Positions 34,617 to 44,715 are shown, numbered from the stretch's first letter. The stretch is DNA of 64,000 nt from Oscillospiraceae bacterium (GCA_009781695.1 WQVH01000002.1:1-64000), one strand, 5' to 3'. Numbers and translations: made by a program. Notes: generated from the letters alone by a model not told the origin.

Positions 34617-35243
34617 TTATTTGGAGTAGAACTCAACAATGAGTTGCTCCTCGATAGGCATATCGATATCGTCCCTCGCCGGTGCCGCTGCAACCTTTGC
34701 TACCAAGGCATTTGAATCATAGTCCAGCCATTTTGGCGGCTGTCTAAATGAATTGGCCTCTATAACCGATTTAATTTTGTCAAGGTTACGGCTCTTTTCG
34801 TTGATAGAAATGATCATTCCGGGTTTTACAAGGAAAGATGGAATATTGACTTTCCTGCCGTTTACCAAGAAGTGTCCATGCAAAACCAATTGTCTTGCCT
34901 CCGCGCGGCTCATAGCAAATCCGAGTCTATAAATTGTGTTATCCAGACGAGTCTCAAGGATTGCGAGCATATTCTCGCCAGTCTTGCCTTTTCTCCTGAG
35001 TGCCATGTCAAAATATCCGCGGAATTGGCTTTCTAAAATACCGTAGTATCTCTTGGCCTTTTGCTTTTCACGTAATTGAGTACCATACTCAGATGTCTTT
35101 GCACGTCCTTGTCCATGTTGTCCGGGTGGGTACGGACGACGGTCAGAAGCGCATTTGTCTGTATAGCATCTGTCGCCTTTTAAGAAAAGTTTTTGACCTT
35201 CTCTGCGGCAAAGGCGGCATACTGCATCTTTATATCTTGCCAT
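34617..35243 (-). CDS. rpsD: 30S ribosomal protein S4
   Basis: A 208-residue primary 16S rRNA-binding protein with an S4 domain ([20 protein letters not shown]). In many Firmicutes rpsD stands apart from the alpha operon; here it is inside, between rpsK and rpoA, and could act as the operon's autoregulator. The N-terminus carries a Cys pattern ([20 protein letters not shown] with a following C) that would form the zinc-binding type of S4. Confidence 0.95.
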   Translation of the reverse strand: MARYKDAVCRLCRREGQKLFLKGDRCYTDKCASDRRPYPPGQHGQGRAKTSEYGTQLREKQKAKRYYGILESQFRGYFDMALRRKGKTGENMLAILETRLDNTIYRLGFAMSRAEARQLVLHGHFLVNGRKVNIPSFLVKPGMIISINEKSRNLDKIKSVIEANSFRQPPKWLDYDSNALVAKVAAAPARDDIDMPIEEQLIVEFYSK

Positions 35244-35257
35244 ATGTTTCGACCTCC

Positions 35258-35656
35258 CTAAACTCTACGCCTTTTAGGCGGACGGCATCCGTTGTGCGGA
35301 ATCGGAGTTACATCTTTGATCATTGTAACTTCAAGTCCTGCCGATTGAAGCGCACGAATTGCGGCCTCACGCCCCGAACCCGGTCCTTTTACAAAGACTT
35401 CAACAGTCTTAAGTCCGTGTTCCATGGCTGCTTTTGCTGCGGTTTCTGCTGCGGTTTGTGCGGCAAAGGGAGTCGATTTTCTGCTTCCGCGAAAGCCCAT
35501 TCCGCCGGACGATGCCCATGAGATTGCATTGCCGTGCACATCGGTCACTGTGACCATGGTATTGTTGAAAGACGATCTGATGTGAACGGCACCTTTTTCA
35601 ATATTTTTCCGTTCGCGCCTTCTGGTTCTGGTCTTTTTACCCTTGGGTGCTGCCAT
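35258..35656 (-). CDS. rpsK: 30S ribosomal protein S11
   Basis: A 132-residue platform protein of the small subunit. [20 protein letters not shown] and the end [13 protein letters not shown] are typical. It lies 16 bp after rpsM and 14 bp before rpsD in the alpha part of the operon. Confidence 0.96.
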   Translation of the reverse strand: MAAPKGKKTRTRRRERKNIEKGAVHIRSSFNNTMVTVTDVHGNAISWASSGGMGFRGSRKSTPFAAQTAAETAAKAAMEHGLKTVEVFVKGPGSGREAAIRALQSAGLEVTMIKDVTPIPHNGCRPPKRRRV

Positions 35657-35672
35657 TTAAATACTCCCTCCC

Positions 35673-36041
35673 TTACTTCTTCTTATTAGCGATGGTGCGC
35701 TTTGGTCCCTTACGGGTACGCGCATTTGTTTTACTGCGCTGCCCGCGCACAGGCAGACCGCGTCTGTGGCGCAGTCCTCGATAGCTACCGATTTCAGTCA
35801 ATCTCTTGATGTCCAGCGCTACCGTACGGCGCAGGTCACCTTCTACCATGTAGTTTTTGTCGATACATTCACGAAGGGCAGACTCTTCTGCTTCCGTTAG
35901 GTTTTTGGTCCTTGTCGCAGGGTCTATACCCGTTGCTTCAAGGATCTTTTTTGCGCTGGTTCTTCCTATACCGAAGACATAGGTCAGCGCTATTTCTATT
36001 CGCTTGTCTTTAGGCAAATCTACGCCGGCTATACGTGCCAT
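35673..36041 (-). CDS. rpsM: 30S ribosomal protein S13
   Basis: A 122-residue protein of the small-subunit head, contacting the P-site tRNA and L5. [20 protein letters not shown] at the start and the basic [16 protein letters not shown] tail are typical. It follows rpmJ by 14 bp. Confidence 0.96.
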   Translation of the reverse strand: MARIAGVDLPKDKRIEIALTYVFGIGRTSAKKILEATGIDPATRTKNLTEAEESALRECIDKNYMVEGDLRRTVALDIKRLTEIGSYRGLRHRRGLPVRGQRSKTNARTRKGPKRTIANKKK

Positions 36042-36055
36042 ATTCTATAATCCTC

Positions 36056-36169
36056 CTAGCCTTGTCTTTGTTTGTGTTTCGGGTTGATGCAAATCACCAT
36101 TACCCTGCCTTTGCGCTTGATGACTTTGCATTTTTCGCACATTGGCTTAACAGATGGTCTTACTTTCAT
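36056..36169 (-). CDS. rpmJ: 50S ribosomal protein L36
   Basis: A 37-residue protein read directly from the sequence: starts [20 protein letters not shown], ends NPKHKQRQG. The C-x2-C…C…H zinc ribbon is complete, so this is the zinc-binding form. It lies between infA and rpsM, the standard position. Confidence 0.92.
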   Translation of the reverse strand: MKVRPSVKPMCEKCKVIKRKGRVMVICINPKHKQRQG

Positions 36170-36185
36170 AATAATGATAAACCTC

Positions 36186-36404
36186 CTATTTACTACGCCA
36201 GGTAATCCTGCCGCGGGTCAAGTCATACGGCGACATTTGTACCGTAACCTTATCTCCCGGTAGTATCCTGATAAAATTCATCCGGAGTTTCCCGGAGATA
36301 TGCGCCAAAATCGTGTGTCCATTGCCTATGTCCACATGGAACATTGTGTTAGGCAGCGAATCGACTACTATTCCTTCAAGCTCAATCATGTCGTCTTTCG
36401 CCAT
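36186..36404 (-). CDS. infA: translation initiation factor IF-1
   Basis: A 72-residue OB-fold protein ([40 protein letters not shown]) that binds the ribosomal A site during initiation. Length and position before rpmJ are standard. Confidence 0.95.
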   Translation of the reverse strand: MAKDDMIELEGIVVDSLPNTMFHVDIGNGHTILAHISGKLRMNFIRILPGDKVTVQMSPYDLTRGRITWRSK

Positions 36405-36407
36405 TTC

Positions 36408-36689
36408 CTACATACCTCCTTTTGCTCCGCTTTCTGCGGGTGTCGATAATACCCGTCTGATTTCACTGTTTGTGACTCTTTCGCCTACAATCAATTTTTC
36501 TGCTATCGGGCCGCTCAATTTGCCTTCCACCTTTACGTGTTTGTTTTTTTTGCGTTTAGGCTTTTCGACTCTTCGGCCTTTGCCATCGACCAAAAATGAA
36601 TATTCATTCTCTGTCTCTATGACAATGAAGCGCTTGCCTGCATCTCTTCCATTGATCGGTACTGCTATTTGCGCTTTTTCGATACTCAT
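36408..36689 (-). CDS. KOW-domain RNA-binding protein
   Basis: A 93-residue protein with a KOW-like start (AVPINGRDAGKRFIVIETEN, EYSFLVDGKGRRVEKPKRKK), resembling the archaeal/eukaryotic L14e-like family found in Firmicutes between map and infA. It probably binds RNA or the ribosome; its role is unproven. It overlaps the map stop by 4 bp and precedes infA by 3 bp, so it is tightly coupled to translation genes. Confidence 0.85.
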   Translation of the reverse strand: MSIEKAQIAVPINGRDAGKRFIVIETENEYSFLVDGKGRRVEKPKRKKNKHVKVEGKLSGPIAEKLIVGERVTNSEIRRVLSTPAESGAKGGM

Positions 36690-37453
36690 AATATCTCTCC
36701 TTCGAAAGTGAGTATCTCAGGCTCGCCTCTGGTAATCAAGATGGTATTTTCGTAATGAGCGGAATTTTTGCCGTCCGCTGTGACTACTGTCCATCCGTCA
36801 TCGAGCACTTTGATTTCTGCACTACCGGCATTTACCATCGGCTCTATCGCAAGTGTCATTCCCGGCATCAGCCTCGGATCGGCTTTTTTCCGGGGTTTTT
36901 CAATAAAATTCGGAACTTCCGGCGGTTCGTGAAGCGCAGCGCCAACGCCGTGTCCCACATATTCTCTGATGACTGAAAATCCATTTTCCTCAGCACATCT
37001 TTGAATCGCCCTTGATATATCCGATACTCTATTTCCGACCTTTGCAAATTTAAATCCCTCATAGAAGCACTTTTTGGTGACTTCAACGAGTCTTTCCGAA
37101 TCGAAATCCCCTTCATCTACGATAAATGTTGCGGCACAATCTCCAATATATCCGTCTTTAGTTGCGCCTATGTCAATGCTGACGAGGTCTCCTCGGACAA
37201 GTGTTCTAAGCGATGGTATCCCATGTATGATTTCTTCATTTACCGAGATGCAAATACTTGCAGGATAGTCATTATAGCCTAGAAACGATGGCACGGCTCC
37301 GTGAGAGATGATGAAGTCGTGCACTTTTTGGTTGATCCCTTGGGTTGTCGCGCCTGCCATTACCAATTTCCCTGCATAATGCCGGGCTGCCGCGGCAATT
37401 TTTCCGGCTCGGCGCATTAAATCGATTTCTCGAGAGGTTTTTATCTTAATCAT
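36686..37453 (-). CDS. map: methionine aminopeptidase type I
   Basis: A 255-residue metalloenzyme that removes the initiator Met. The metal ligands are visible: Asp in SIDIGATKDGYIGDCAATF (two), His in YVGHGVGAALHEPP, Glu in LAIEPMV, and the last Glu in YENTILIT. It is encoded between adk and the KOW protein, the usual Firmicute order. Confidence 0.95.
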   Translation of the reverse strand: MIKIKTSREIDLMRRAGKIAAAARHYAGKLVMAGATTQGINQKVHDFIISHGAVPSFLGYNDYPASICISVNEEIIHGIPSLRTLVRGDLVSIDIGATKDGYIGDCAATFIVDEGDFDSERLVEVTKKCFYEGFKFAKVGNRVSDISRAIQRCAEENGFSVIREYVGHGVGAALHEPPEVPNFIEKPRKKADPRLMPGMTLAIEPMVNAGSAEIKVLDDGWTVVTADGKNSAHYENTILITRGEPEILTFEGEIL

Positions 37454-37457
37454 TATC

Positions 37458-38093
37458 TTACTCTATACCCAACATTTTGAGTATTTCGGCTGTAGTCTCA
37501 TTTATGCTACAGCTCCCATCTATGAGGACGAGTTTGCTTTGATTCAAATAGTATTCTTTAAGCGGCTCTGTGAGTGCGTGATATGTATCCAACCTGTGTT
37601 GTGTTGTGACCAGGTCATCATCTTCTCTTCTGACCAGTGCATGTCCACAAGCGTCACATTTGCCTTCTTCTTTGGGTGGGTGTGATATCGAATGATAGGT
37701 TAGCGGGCAGTTTGAACAAAGAAATCGGTTTGTTACTCTGCTCAAAATTACCTCGTCAGGCACTTCAAATGATAGAACATAGTTAATCTCTATTCCCATC
37801 TGATCCAGTGTCTGTGCCTGAAATAGTGTCCTCGGCACACCATCAAGTATAAATCCGCTTGCGCAGTCAGCCTGCGTAAGGCGCTTCGATATGATTTCCA
37901 TGATTACTTCGTCGGGAACCAAATCTCCGGCATCAATCAGTGCCTTGACCATACTCCCTTGCTGGGTGTTGTGCTTGGCTGCACTGCGAAGCATTTCTCC
38001 GGTAGATATCTGCGGGATGCCTAGTTTTTCGACAAGTATTTCCGCTTGGGTGCCCTTTCCAGCACCCGGTGGACCAAGCATTACAATGTTCAT
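37458..38093 (-). CDS. adk: adenylate kinase, zinc-lid type
   Basis: A 211-residue enzyme interconverting ATP, AMP and ADP. It has the P-loop GPPGAGKGTQ at the N-terminus, the AMP-binding STGEMLR and FILDGVPRT, and a LID with four Cys (CSNC and CDAC), the zinc-binding form of Gram-positives. ATG 38093 with GGAGG upstream was chosen over a longer in-frame ORF whose extra residues are a proline run from non-coding DNA. Confidence 0.95.
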   Translation of the reverse strand: MNIVMLGPPGAGKGTQAEILVEKLGIPQISTGEMLRSAAKHNTQQGSMVKALIDAGDLVPDEVIMEIISKRLTQADCASGFILDGVPRTLFQAQTLDQMGIEINYVLSFEVPDEVILSRVTNRFLCSNCPLTYHSISHPPKEEGKCDACGHALVRREDDDLVTTQHRLDTYHALTEPLKEYYLNQSKLVLIDGSCSINETTAEILKMLGIE

Positions 38094-38183
38094 GTTTTCC
38101 TCCGTATTAATCGCTGAAAACGGGGGTGGCGGTGGGGATCGGCGCTTTTTTATATTCCAGCAGCCGCTCACCACCGCTAAATT

Positions 38184-39473
38184 TTACTCAAGAAATCCTT
38201 TGTAGTGTCTCATCAGAAGTTGTGATTCAAGCTGCTTGATTGTCTCAAGTGCAACACTGACCACAATGATGATCGACGTTCCGCCCATGGCGATTCCGGA
38301 CATACGCGCAGTTTCCGAGAAGAAGCTTACAAGTATAGGCGTTATCGCTATGATTGCCAGATACAGAGCACCAAACAATGTGATTTTTGTCAGAACTTTC
38401 TGAATAAACTCACTGGTCGGCTTACCGGCTCTAAATCCGGGTATAAATCCACCGTTTTTCTTGAGGTTGTTGGCGATTTCGATTGGATTAAACTGAACGG
38501 TCGAGTAGAAGTATGAGAAGAATATGATGAGCAGGAAGTATATCACCATGTACGCTATGCTCGATGGGTCAAGCGCCCTCATCAGCCATGAATCAGACCA
38601 TCTCGGCATGAACACTACGATTGTCGCAGGTATCGATGCAATGGACTGGGCAAAGATGATTGGCAGCACGCCGGACATGTTGACCTTCATGGGAAGATGT
38701 GTCGATTGTCCGCCATACATTTTTCTGCCGACTACCCTTTTTGAATATTGAACCGGTATTCGCCGCTCGGCATTGTTTACAATGACAATGAGCACGATGA
38801 TTGCCAGAGCACCAAGCAGCATCAGTGTATAAATCCACCATGTTGATGGGGCTGCAATCACACCGCTGATCATTGACCATAACTCAACCGGGAAGCGTGC
38901 TACGATGCTGACAAACAGAATGACAGATATACCATTGCCGATTCCGAACTCAGTGATCTGCTCACCCATCCACATTAGTATCGCAGAGCCTGTCATGAAT
39001 GTGGCTACAATAACGATCGGAGGCCAGATTCCTGTGGCTGTTGGGTCAAGAAACCCTTCTCTGTTTATGAGCAAGTAGTAAGCATAACCTTGAAGGGCTG
39101 CAATACCGATCGTCGAATAGCGTGTGATTTTTTCGATCTTCTTCTTGCCCTCTTCGCCGCCCTCTTTACGCATACGCTCAAATGCGGGTATTGCAATGGT
39201 CAGCAGTTGCATAATGATGGAGGCATTGATGTACGGTTGTATTGAAAGCGCAAATATTGACGCACGCTCAAGTGCACTACCGGACATAGTGTTTATCAGT
39301 GCAAGGATCGTATTACCCATTTCCTGCCGGAAAAATCCGGTCAGCAGTTCTGTATTAACAAATGGGACTGTAACTGAATTACCCAGTCTGAAGATAAGAA
39401 CCATAAACAGCATGAACAGCAGTTTCTTACGTATATCGTCTACTCTCCACGCATTGCGCAGTGTCGCTATCAC
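38184..39473 (-). CDS. secY: protein translocase subunit SecY
   Basis: A 429-residue channel protein with ten membrane segments. The start is VIATLRNAWRVDDIRKKLLF, the plug/segment-2 region is NTMSGSALERASIFALSIQP, and the C-terminal TSIIIVVSVALETIKQLESQ is typical. It forms the Sec channel with SecE and SecG. GTG 39473 lies 1 bp after the rplO stop and has GAGGTGG upstream; longer starts would overlap rplO. Confidence 0.95.
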   Translation of the reverse strand: MIATLRNAWRVDDIRKKLLFMLFMVLIFRLGNSVTVPFVNTELLTGFFRQEMGNTILALINTMSGSALERASIFALSIQPYINASIIMQLLTIAIPAFERMRKEGGEEGKKKIEKITRYSTIGIAALQGYAYYLLINREGFLDPTATGIWPPIVIVATFMTGSAILMWMGEQITEFGIGNGISVILFVSIVARFPVELWSMISGVIAAPSTWWIYTLMLLGALAIIVLIVIVNNAERRIPVQYSKRVVGRKMYGGQSTHLPMKVNMSGVLPIIFAQSIASIPATIVVFMPRWSDSWLMRALDPSSIAYMVIYFLLIIFFSYFYSTVQFNPIEIANNLKKNGGFIPGFRAGKPTSEFIQKVLTKITLFGALYLAIIAITPILVSFFSETARMSGIAMGGTSIIIVVSVALETIKQLESQLLMRHYKGFLE

Positions 39474-39474
39474 G

Positions 39475-39915
39475 TTACACCACCTCGGCCTTTCCGCCGG
39501 CAGCTTCGATTTTCTGTTTTGCCGACTCGGAAAACGCCGCAGCATTTACGGTGAGCTTCCTTGTCACATTACCATTTCCAAGCACCTTCAGGCCGTATTC
39601 GCATTTGCTGAGCACACCGGTATCCAAAAGCGCTTCAACATCAACTGTCGCCCCATCAGGAAATCTGTTGAGTGCTGCGACATTGATCGCTGTGAGTGGT
39701 TTTGCAAATATATTGTTAAATCCTCTTTTCGGAACACGTCTGGCCAAAGGCATTTGACCGCCTTCAAAACCAATCCTTGTTCCGCCGCCGCTACGGGATT
39801 TTTGGCCTTTATGACCACGACCGGCAGTTTTACCATTTCCTGTCGCGCGTCCGCGACCCTTGCGTTTACCCACATGGGTAGCTCCTTTTGCGGGAGTGAG
39901 ATCGTGCAAATTCAT
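39475..39915 (-). CDS. rplO: 50S ribosomal protein L15
   Basis: A 146-residue protein. The Gly/Lys-rich extended N-terminus (ATHVGKRKGRGRATGNGKTA, with GRGHKGQKSRSGGG) enters 23S rRNA, followed by a globular domain. Position between rpmD and secY is standard. Confidence 0.95.
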   Translation of the reverse strand: MNLHDLTPAKGATHVGKRKGRGRATGNGKTAGRGHKGQKSRSGGGTRIGFEGGQMPLARRVPKRGFNNIFAKPLTAINVAALNRFPDGATVDVEALLDTGVLSKCEYGLKVLGNGNVTRKLTVNAAAFSESAKQKIEAAGGKAEVV

Positions 39916-39930
39916 TTATTCACGTCCTCC

Positions 39931-40110
39931 TTACTCTTCCGTTACCGTAACCAGATACTTCACTTGCGCGATCTTGCCTCTGGTTTGCGGATTGTCGGGC
40001 TGTATTGTTTCGTTTCCGATCTTTTTGAGCCCAAGTGATTTTGCTGTCGCAATATGTTTATCACGTCTGCCGGACAGGCTCTTTACGAGCTTAATTTTTA
40101 AATTTGCCAT
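39931..40110 (-). CDS. rpmD: 50S ribosomal protein L30
   Basis: A 59-residue protein read directly: starts MANLKIKLVKSLSGRRDKHI, ends QVKYLVTVTEE. Its length and the LVKSLSGRRD motif are typical of bacterial L30. It starts 2 bp after the rpsE stop and ends 15 bp before rplO. Confidence 0.92.
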   Translation of the reverse strand: MANLKIKLVKSLSGRRDKHIATAKSLGLKKIGNETIQPDNPQTRGKIAQVKYLVTVTEE

Positions 40111-40112
40111 AA

Positions 40113-40667
40113 TTAGCCTCCTACGATCTCTTCGACCGTCTTACCTCTTGTCTTTGCTACCGCAGCGGCATCACGCAGGGATTTGAGTCCCATCATGGTT
40201 GCTGCGACTACATTTTGGGGGTTGTTCGATCGTAGGCATTTTGTTCTTATATCAGATATTCCTGCCGCTTCAACTACTGCACGGACTGCGCCGCCGGCGA
40301 TAACTCCTGTACCGGGAGGTGCGGGCTTTAGCAAAACTCTGCCTGCGCCATATGCGCCAATGACCTCATGCGGTATTGTTGAACCGGAAACTGTTACACT
40401 TGTGACGTTTTTCTTTGCGTCTTCTATACCCTTACGGATCGCCTCAGAAACTTCGCCTGCTTTGCCAAGTCCAAACCCGACACGACCGGCTCCATCACCT
40501 ACAACACAAAGCGCAGCGAACTTGAAAATACGTCCACCCTTAACAGTCTTTGAAACACGGTTCAGGGAAACGACTTTTTCCGTAAACTCTGACTGCACTT
40601 CTTCCTTGCGATTGTCTCTTCTGTTGTCCCTTCTGTTGTTGTTGGGACCTGTGTTACTCATAGCCAT
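40113..40667 (-). CDS. rpsE: 30S ribosomal protein S5
   Basis: A 184-residue protein with the S5 double-stranded-RNA-binding half ([20 protein letters not shown]) and C-terminal half ([20 protein letters not shown]). It acts in decoding accuracy and mRNA unwinding. The N-terminus has an extra Asn/Arg stretch ([13 protein letters not shown]), a mild low-complexity addition. Confidence 0.95.
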   Translation of the reverse strand: MAMSNTGPNNNRRDNRRDNRKEEVQSEFTEKVVSLNRVSKTVKGGRIFKFAALCVVGDGAGRVGFGLGKAGEVSEAIRKGIEDAKKNVTSVTVSGSTIPHEVIGAYGAGRVLLKPAPPGTGVIAGGAVRAVVEAAGISDIRTKCLRSNNPQNVVAATMMGLKSLRDAAAVAKTRGKTVEEIVGG

Positions 40668-40685
40668 GTTGTTTCCTCCTCCCCG

Positions 40686-41045
40686 TTAGAATTTTAGTCC
40701 GCTCTCGCGGGCAGCTTCTGCTAGTTCTTTTACACGTCCATGATAGATGTATCCGCCGCGGTCAAATACTATGGTTTCTATGCCTTTTGCTGCGGCTCTT
40801 TCGGCAACAGCTTTTCCGACTTTCTTGGCGGCTTCTTTATTAGAGCCCAGTCCATCAAAACCTTTTTCGACTGAGGACGCTGAGCACAGCGTAACTCCGT
40901 TTACATCATCAATCACTTGTGCGTAGATATGTTTTTCACTGCGGAAGACATTGAGCCTTGGGCGCTCCGGCGTGCCGGAAATCTTTCCCCTTACTCTCTT
41001 ATGGCGCTTTTTACGTTGCGCATTCGTATCAGGTCTGTTTATCAT
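40686..41045 (-). CDS. rplR: 50S ribosomal protein L18
   Basis: A 119-residue 5S rRNA-binding protein ([40 protein letters not shown] at the end). Normal length and position between rplF and rpsE. Confidence 0.95.
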   Translation of the reverse strand: MINRPDTNAQRKKRHKRVRGKISGTPERPRLNVFRSEKHIYAQVIDDVNGVTLCSASSVEKGFDGLGSNKEAAKKVGKAVAERAAAKGIETIVFDRGGYIYHGRVKELAEAARESGLKF

Positions 41046-41061
41046 TTAGGCACACCTCCTT

Positions 41062-41604
41062 TTATTTTGCTCCGGTCTTGCCTTCTTTGCGGCGAATGAC
41101 CTCGTCTATGTATTTTATGCCTTTACCTTTGTAGGGTTCCGGCGGTCTCTTTTTGCGGATGTCGGCAGCAAACTGACCGACTGCTTGCTTGTCTATACCA
41201 CTGACGATGATTTTGTTCGGCGCAGGAACATCCACTGTGATACCGTCAGTTTCTTCAATAATCACTTGATGTGAATATCCGAGGTTCATGACGAGCTTCG
41301 TTCCTTCTTTTGCTGCTCTGTAACCAACACCGTTGATTTCAAGCTCTTTTTTAAACTCTTCGTTGACACCCAAAACCATGTTGTTGACAAGTGTCCGTGA
41401 AAGACCGTGAAGACTGCGGTGCTTGGGTGAATCCGAAGGTCTGGTCATACTGATCGTATTGTCTTGCAACTGAACGGTTATCTCAGGGCTTATCACACTT
41501 TTCAGTTCGCCTTTCGGACCTTTTACAGTCACGAGATTACCTTCTAAAAGTTCTACTGTGACACCTGCCGGGATCGTTATTGGAGCTCTTCCTATTCTTG
41601 ACAT
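41062..41604 (-). CDS. rplF: 50S ribosomal protein L6
   Basis: A 180-residue protein of two repeated domains ([20 protein letters not shown]; the C-terminal [19 protein letters not shown] signature). It binds 23S rRNA near the factor-binding site. The standard neighbours rpsH and rplR flank it. Confidence 0.95.
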   Translation of the reverse strand: MSRIGRAPITIPAGVTVELLEGNLVTVKGPKGELKSVISPEITVQLQDNTISMTRPSDSPKHRSLHGLSRTLVNNMVLGVNEEFKKELEINGVGYRAAKEGTKLVMNLGYSHQVIIEETDGITVDVPAPNKIIVSGIDKQAVGQFAADIRKKRPPEPYKGKGIKYIDEVIRRKEGKTGAK

Positions 41605-41617
41605 ATCCTACGCCCCC

Positions 41618-42013
41618 CTACCAGACAAATGCAAGGACTTCACCGCCGACATGAGCAGATCTTGCTTTTTTGTCGGTCATGACTCCTTGAGATGTTGAGA
41701 TAATAGCGATGCCCAGTCCTCTGAGTACATACGGCAGCTCTTCCGCTCCCGCATAAACACGCAAACCGGGTTTTGAAACTCTGCGAAGACCTGCGATGGC
41801 CTTTTCAGTTCCATTGTATTTTAATGTCACTTTTATCATGCCTTGAACTCCATCGTTAACCAATTGGAAGTTCTTGATATAACCCTCTTGCAGCAGTATT
41901 TCAGCAATCGCTTTTTTCATGTTAGAAGCGGGAATATCGACTGTCGAATGCTTTGCTGCACTCGCATTTCTGATACGCGTCAGCATATCGGCAATGGGGT
42001 CTGTTATTTGCAT
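41618..42013 (-). CDS. rpsH: 30S ribosomal protein S8
   Basis: A 131-residue 16S rRNA-binding protein ([20 protein letters not shown]; end [20 protein letters not shown]), a known translational regulator of spc operons in other bacteria. It is separated from rpsN by 326 bp of repeats, a break not usual in this operon. Confidence 0.95.
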   Translation of the reverse strand: MQITDPIADMLTRIRNASAAKHSTVDIPASNMKKAIAEILLQEGYIKNFQLVNDGVQGMIKVTLKYNGTEKAIAGLRRVSKPGLRVYAGAEELPYVLRGLGIAIISTSQGVMTDKKARSAHVGGEVLAFVW

Positions 42014-42140
42014 ATTGCTTTCCTCCTTTGTCGTTGCGCATTGCGCCGAGTCTGCGATATGGCGCTTTTCACTTTCTCGCCGAGGTTCTTCGTTTAGAGC
42101 GAAGCCTTTCGGCGTAGACTTATTTATATACTACGAGATC
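42014..42140. other. structured spacer upstream of rpsH
   Basis: Non-coding. It contains an imperfect hairpin near 42076-42115: CGCCGA…CTTCG faces CGAAG…TCGGCG. Together with the adjacent tandem repeats it could regulate or separate rpsH and downstream genes. Confidence 0.45.
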
Positions 42141-42350
42141 TCCTCGTAAGGGAATTTTTTCGTTAGGCTAAATCAAGTGGACGCTGCTGTATCAGTATAC
42201 CGCACGTCTGCAAGATGACGCTTAACAGAAAAATTTACCAAGAGGCTCCCTCGTGAGGGAATTTTTTGTTAGGCTAAATCGAGTGGACGCCGCTGTATCG
42301 GTATACTGCAAGTCCGCGAGATGACGCATAACAGAAAATTTACCACGAGG
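42141..42350. repeat. tandem ~104-bp repeat between rpsN and rpsH
   Basis: Two units, 42141-42245 and 42248-42350, share most positions, including GGGAATTTTTT, GTTAGGCTAAATC, GTGGACGC, GCTGTATC and TTTACCA. The second unit includes the rpsN stop. Each unit carries a short CCTCGT-type inverted end. There is no ORF in it. Inside a ribosomal operon this is highly unusual. Confidence 0.85.
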
Positions 42351-42525
42351 CTTTGCGGACGCCGGGGATCTGACCTTTATATGCCAAATTCCGGAAACAA
42401 ATACGGCAAACACCGTAGTCACGCAGATACGCATGGGGGCGACCGCAAATCTTGCAGCGATTATAGCGGCGGCATGAGAATTTTGGCTCTCTTTGCTGTT
42501 TTAAAATCATAGCTTTCTTTGCCAT
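42340..42525 (-). CDS. rpsN: 30S ribosomal protein S14, zinc-binding type
   Basis: A 61-residue short S14 (type Z) with the zinc ribbon C-x2-C…C-x2-C ([15 protein letters not shown] and GVCRICFRN) and the C-terminal GVRKASW. This is the form found in Gram-positives. It follows rplE by 15 bp; its stop lies in a tandem repeat. Confidence 0.95.
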   Translation of the reverse strand: MAKKAMILKQQREPKFSCRRYNRCKICGRPHAYLRDYGVCRICFRNLAYKGQIPGVRKASW

Positions 42526-42540
42526 TATTGTATCCCTCCC

Positions 42541-43086
42541 CTATTCTTGCGTGATGAACGGAGTACCCATGAGTGTAAGCAGCTCACGTGCCTCTTCGTC
42601 CGTCTTTGCAGTCGTACAAATTACTATATCCATGCCACGGATCTTTTCGATCTTATCATAGTCGATTTCCGGGAAAACGAGTTGTTCTTTAAGACCGAGC
42701 GCATAGTTACCGCGACCATCAAAAGCATTTGCGCTGATTCCTCTAAAGTCACGAACACGCGGAAGCGCTACATTGAGCAGTCTGTCGAGAAATTCCCACA
42801 TTTTGCTCTGGCGAAGAGTTACCTTTACACCGACAGGCATTCCGGCACGAAGCTTAAAGTTCGCAACCGATTTTTTCGCCTTGGTAACGACAGCTTTTTG
42901 GCCGGTAATCGCTGAGATATCTTTTACAACGGCCTCAATTGCCTTCATGTTGTCACGCGCATCTCCGCAACCCACATTGACGATGACTTTTTCAATCTTG
43001 GGTACTTCCATTACGCTCTTGTATTCGAACTTCTTCATCAGGGCAGGAACAGCTTCTTCCTGATACTTTTTCTTCATTCTTGTCAT
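42541..43086 (-). CDS. rplE: 50S ribosomal protein L5
   Basis: A 181-residue 5S rRNA-binding protein of the central protuberance ([39 protein letters not shown]). Standard length and place between rplX and rpsN. Confidence 0.96.
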   Translation of the reverse strand: MTRMKKKYQEEAVPALMKKFEYKSVMEVPKIEKVIVNVGCGDARDNMKAIEAVVKDISAITGQKAVVTKAKKSVANFKLRAGMPVGVKVTLRQSKMWEFLDRLLNVALPRVRDFRGISANAFDGRGNYALGLKEQLVFPEIDYDKIEKIRGMDIVICTTAKTDEEARELLTLMGTPFITQE

Positions 43087-43104
43087 TATTATGCTGCTCC
43101 TTTC

Positions 43105-43413
43105 CTAGATTTCTGCCGAGCATTTTTTGCAGACGCGTACTTTTGTACCGTCGGCTTTAATGCTGTGTGCAGGTCTTGTTGGTTTGTCACATTTAGGGCA
43201 TACACGCATCACCTTATTGGCATAAATCGGAGTTTCCTTTGTGATTATGCCGCCGGGTTCACCTTGCTTGCGGGGTTTTTTATGTCTTTTTGCGACATTG
43301 ACACCCTCTACAAGCACTTTACCGGCCTTGGGATCTGCGCTCATTACCTTACCCTGTTTGCCCTTGTCTCTGCCGGACAGGACAACGATCGTATCATTTG
43401 TTTTAATGTGCAT
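43105..43413 (-). CDS. rplX: 50S ribosomal protein L24
   Basis: A 102-residue assembly-initiating protein with an N-terminal KOW motif (VVLSGRDKGKQGKVMSADPK) and a C-terminal Cys pair (MRVCPKCDKPTR; CKKCSAEI). Confidence 0.95.
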   Translation of the reverse strand: MHIKTNDTIVVLSGRDKGKQGKVMSADPKAGKVLVEGVNVAKRHKKPRKQGEPGGIITKETPIYANKVMRVCPKCDKPTRPAHSIKADGTKVRVCKKCSAEI

Positions 43414-43425
43414 ACTGAGCCCTCC

Positions 43426-43794
43426 CTATATTACTTCGGGCGCCAGTGAAAGGATCTTCATGTAATCCTTATCACGGAGCTCACGAGCCACCGGGCCAAA
43501 TATACGCGTACCTCTGGGGTTTTTGTCCTCTTTTATGAGCACTGCGGCATTCTCGTCAAATCTCACGTATGTGCCGTCGGCGCGGTGAACACCTTTTGCG
43601 GTACGTACAATAACTGCTCTGACGACTTCGCCCTTCCTGACCGTGCTGCCGGGGGCTGCTTTACGTACTGATGCGACAATAACATCGCCTACAGAACCGT
43701 ATTTTCTGCCCGAACCGCCCAACACGCGGATGCATTTTATTTCCTTGGCGCCGGTATTGTCGGCAACCTTCAGAAACGTTTCTTGTTGAATCAT
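43426..43794 (-). CDS. rplN: 50S ribosomal protein L14
   Basis: A 122-residue protein ([40 protein letters not shown]). It lies at the subunit interface and binds the silencing factor RsfS in other bacteria. Length is exact for the family. Confidence 0.96.
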   Translation of the reverse strand: MIQQETFLKVADNTGAKEIKCIRVLGGSGRKYGSVGDVIVASVRKAAPGSTVRKGEVVRAVIVRTAKGVHRADGTYVRFDENAAVLIKEDKNPRGTRIFGPVARELRDKDYMKILSLAPEVI

Positions 43795-43806
43795 GTTGTT
43801 GCCTCC

Positions 43807-44070
43807 CTACTTCGCTTTTTCTATGACCTCGACGAGTCTCCAGCGCTTGTCCTTCGAAAGCGGACGCGTTTCCATCACGCGAACTCTATCTCCGATTGTG
43901 CACTCATTATTCTCGTCGTGCGCCTTTAGTTTGTATGTCCTCTTGATTATCTTTTTGTATAGCGGGTGCGGTACGCGATCTTCGACAGCTACGACAATGG
44001 TCTTATCCATTTTGTCTGAAAGCACTCTGCCGACTCTCGTTTTTCTTCTTGACTCTCTATTTTCACTCAT
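43807..44070 (-). CDS. rpsQ: 30S ribosomal protein S17
   Basis: An 87-residue OB-fold 16S rRNA-binding protein ([40 protein letters not shown]). It starts 5 bp after rpmC. Confidence 0.95.
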   Translation of the reverse strand: MSENRESRRKTRVGRVLSDKMDKTIVVAVEDRVPHPLYKKIIKRTYKLKAHDENNECTIGDRVRVMETRPLSKDKRWRLVEVIEKAK

Positions 44071-44075
44071 CTGTC

Positions 44076-44279
44076 TTAACCTCCTGCCCGCTCAAGTTGC
44101 TTGCGGCGAATAACTGTCTTGACTCGGGCAATATCTTTTCTCACTTGCGCTATTTGAATTGGGTTGTCAAGTTGGTTTGTCGCATGTTGCATTCTCAAAA
44201 AGAAGAGGTCTTTCTTAAGGCCCAACAGCTTCTCTTCAAGCTCATCGGGACTGAGCATTACTACCTCGCTTGCCTTCAT
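44076..44279 (-). CDS. rpmC: 50S ribosomal protein L29
   Basis: A 67-residue two-helix protein at the tunnel exit ([31 protein letters not shown]). ATG 44279 gives the normal length and lies 1 bp after the rplP stop; an earlier in-frame start would overlap rplP. Confidence 0.93.
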   Translation of the reverse strand: MKASEVVMLSPDELEEKLLGLKKDLFFLRMQHATNQLDNPIQIAQVRKDIARVKTVIRRKQLERAGG

Positions 44280-44280
44280 C

Positions 44281-44712
44281 TTACTCACCACCTGTCTCGA
44301 TTTCATCCTCGCGCTTTACAAACTTCACCTTGCAAGGCAGCTTGTGCGCTGCACGACGCAACGCTTCGCGAGCTACTTCCTCTGTTACCCCGGCAATTTC
44401 AAACATCACTCTACCGGGTTTAACTACAGCCACCCAATATTCTGGGGAGCCCTTACCGGAACCCATTCTGGTCTCTGCCGGTTTTGATGTCACCGGTTTG
44501 TCCGGAAAAATCTTTATCCAAACTTTACCGCCACGCTTTGAGTAGCGGGTCATCGCAATACGTGCGGCCTCTATTTGGTTTGATGTAATCCATGATGGTT
44601 CCATGGCTTGAAGTCCAAATTCACCGTAAGTGATCGTATTGCCTCTGGTCGCTCTGCCTTTCATGCGGCCTCTATGCACCTTACGGCGCTTAACTCTTTT
44701 TGGTGTTAGCAT
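44281..44712 (-). CDS. rplP: 50S ribosomal protein L16
   Basis: A 143-residue protein near the A site ([40 protein letters not shown]). It follows rpsC by 3 bp. Confidence 0.96.
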   Translation of the reverse strand: MLTPKRVKRRKVHRGRMKGRATRGNTITYGEFGLQAMEPSWITSNQIEAARIAMTRYSKRGGKVWIKIFPDKPVTSKPAETRMGSGKGSPEYWVAVVKPGRVMFEIAGVTEEVAREALRRAAHKLPCKVKFVKREDEIETGGE

Positions 44713-44715
44713 TAT

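Noticed and set aside
42141-42350. CRISPR array
   Set aside because: Only two long diverged units lie directly adjacent, without spacers of regular length.
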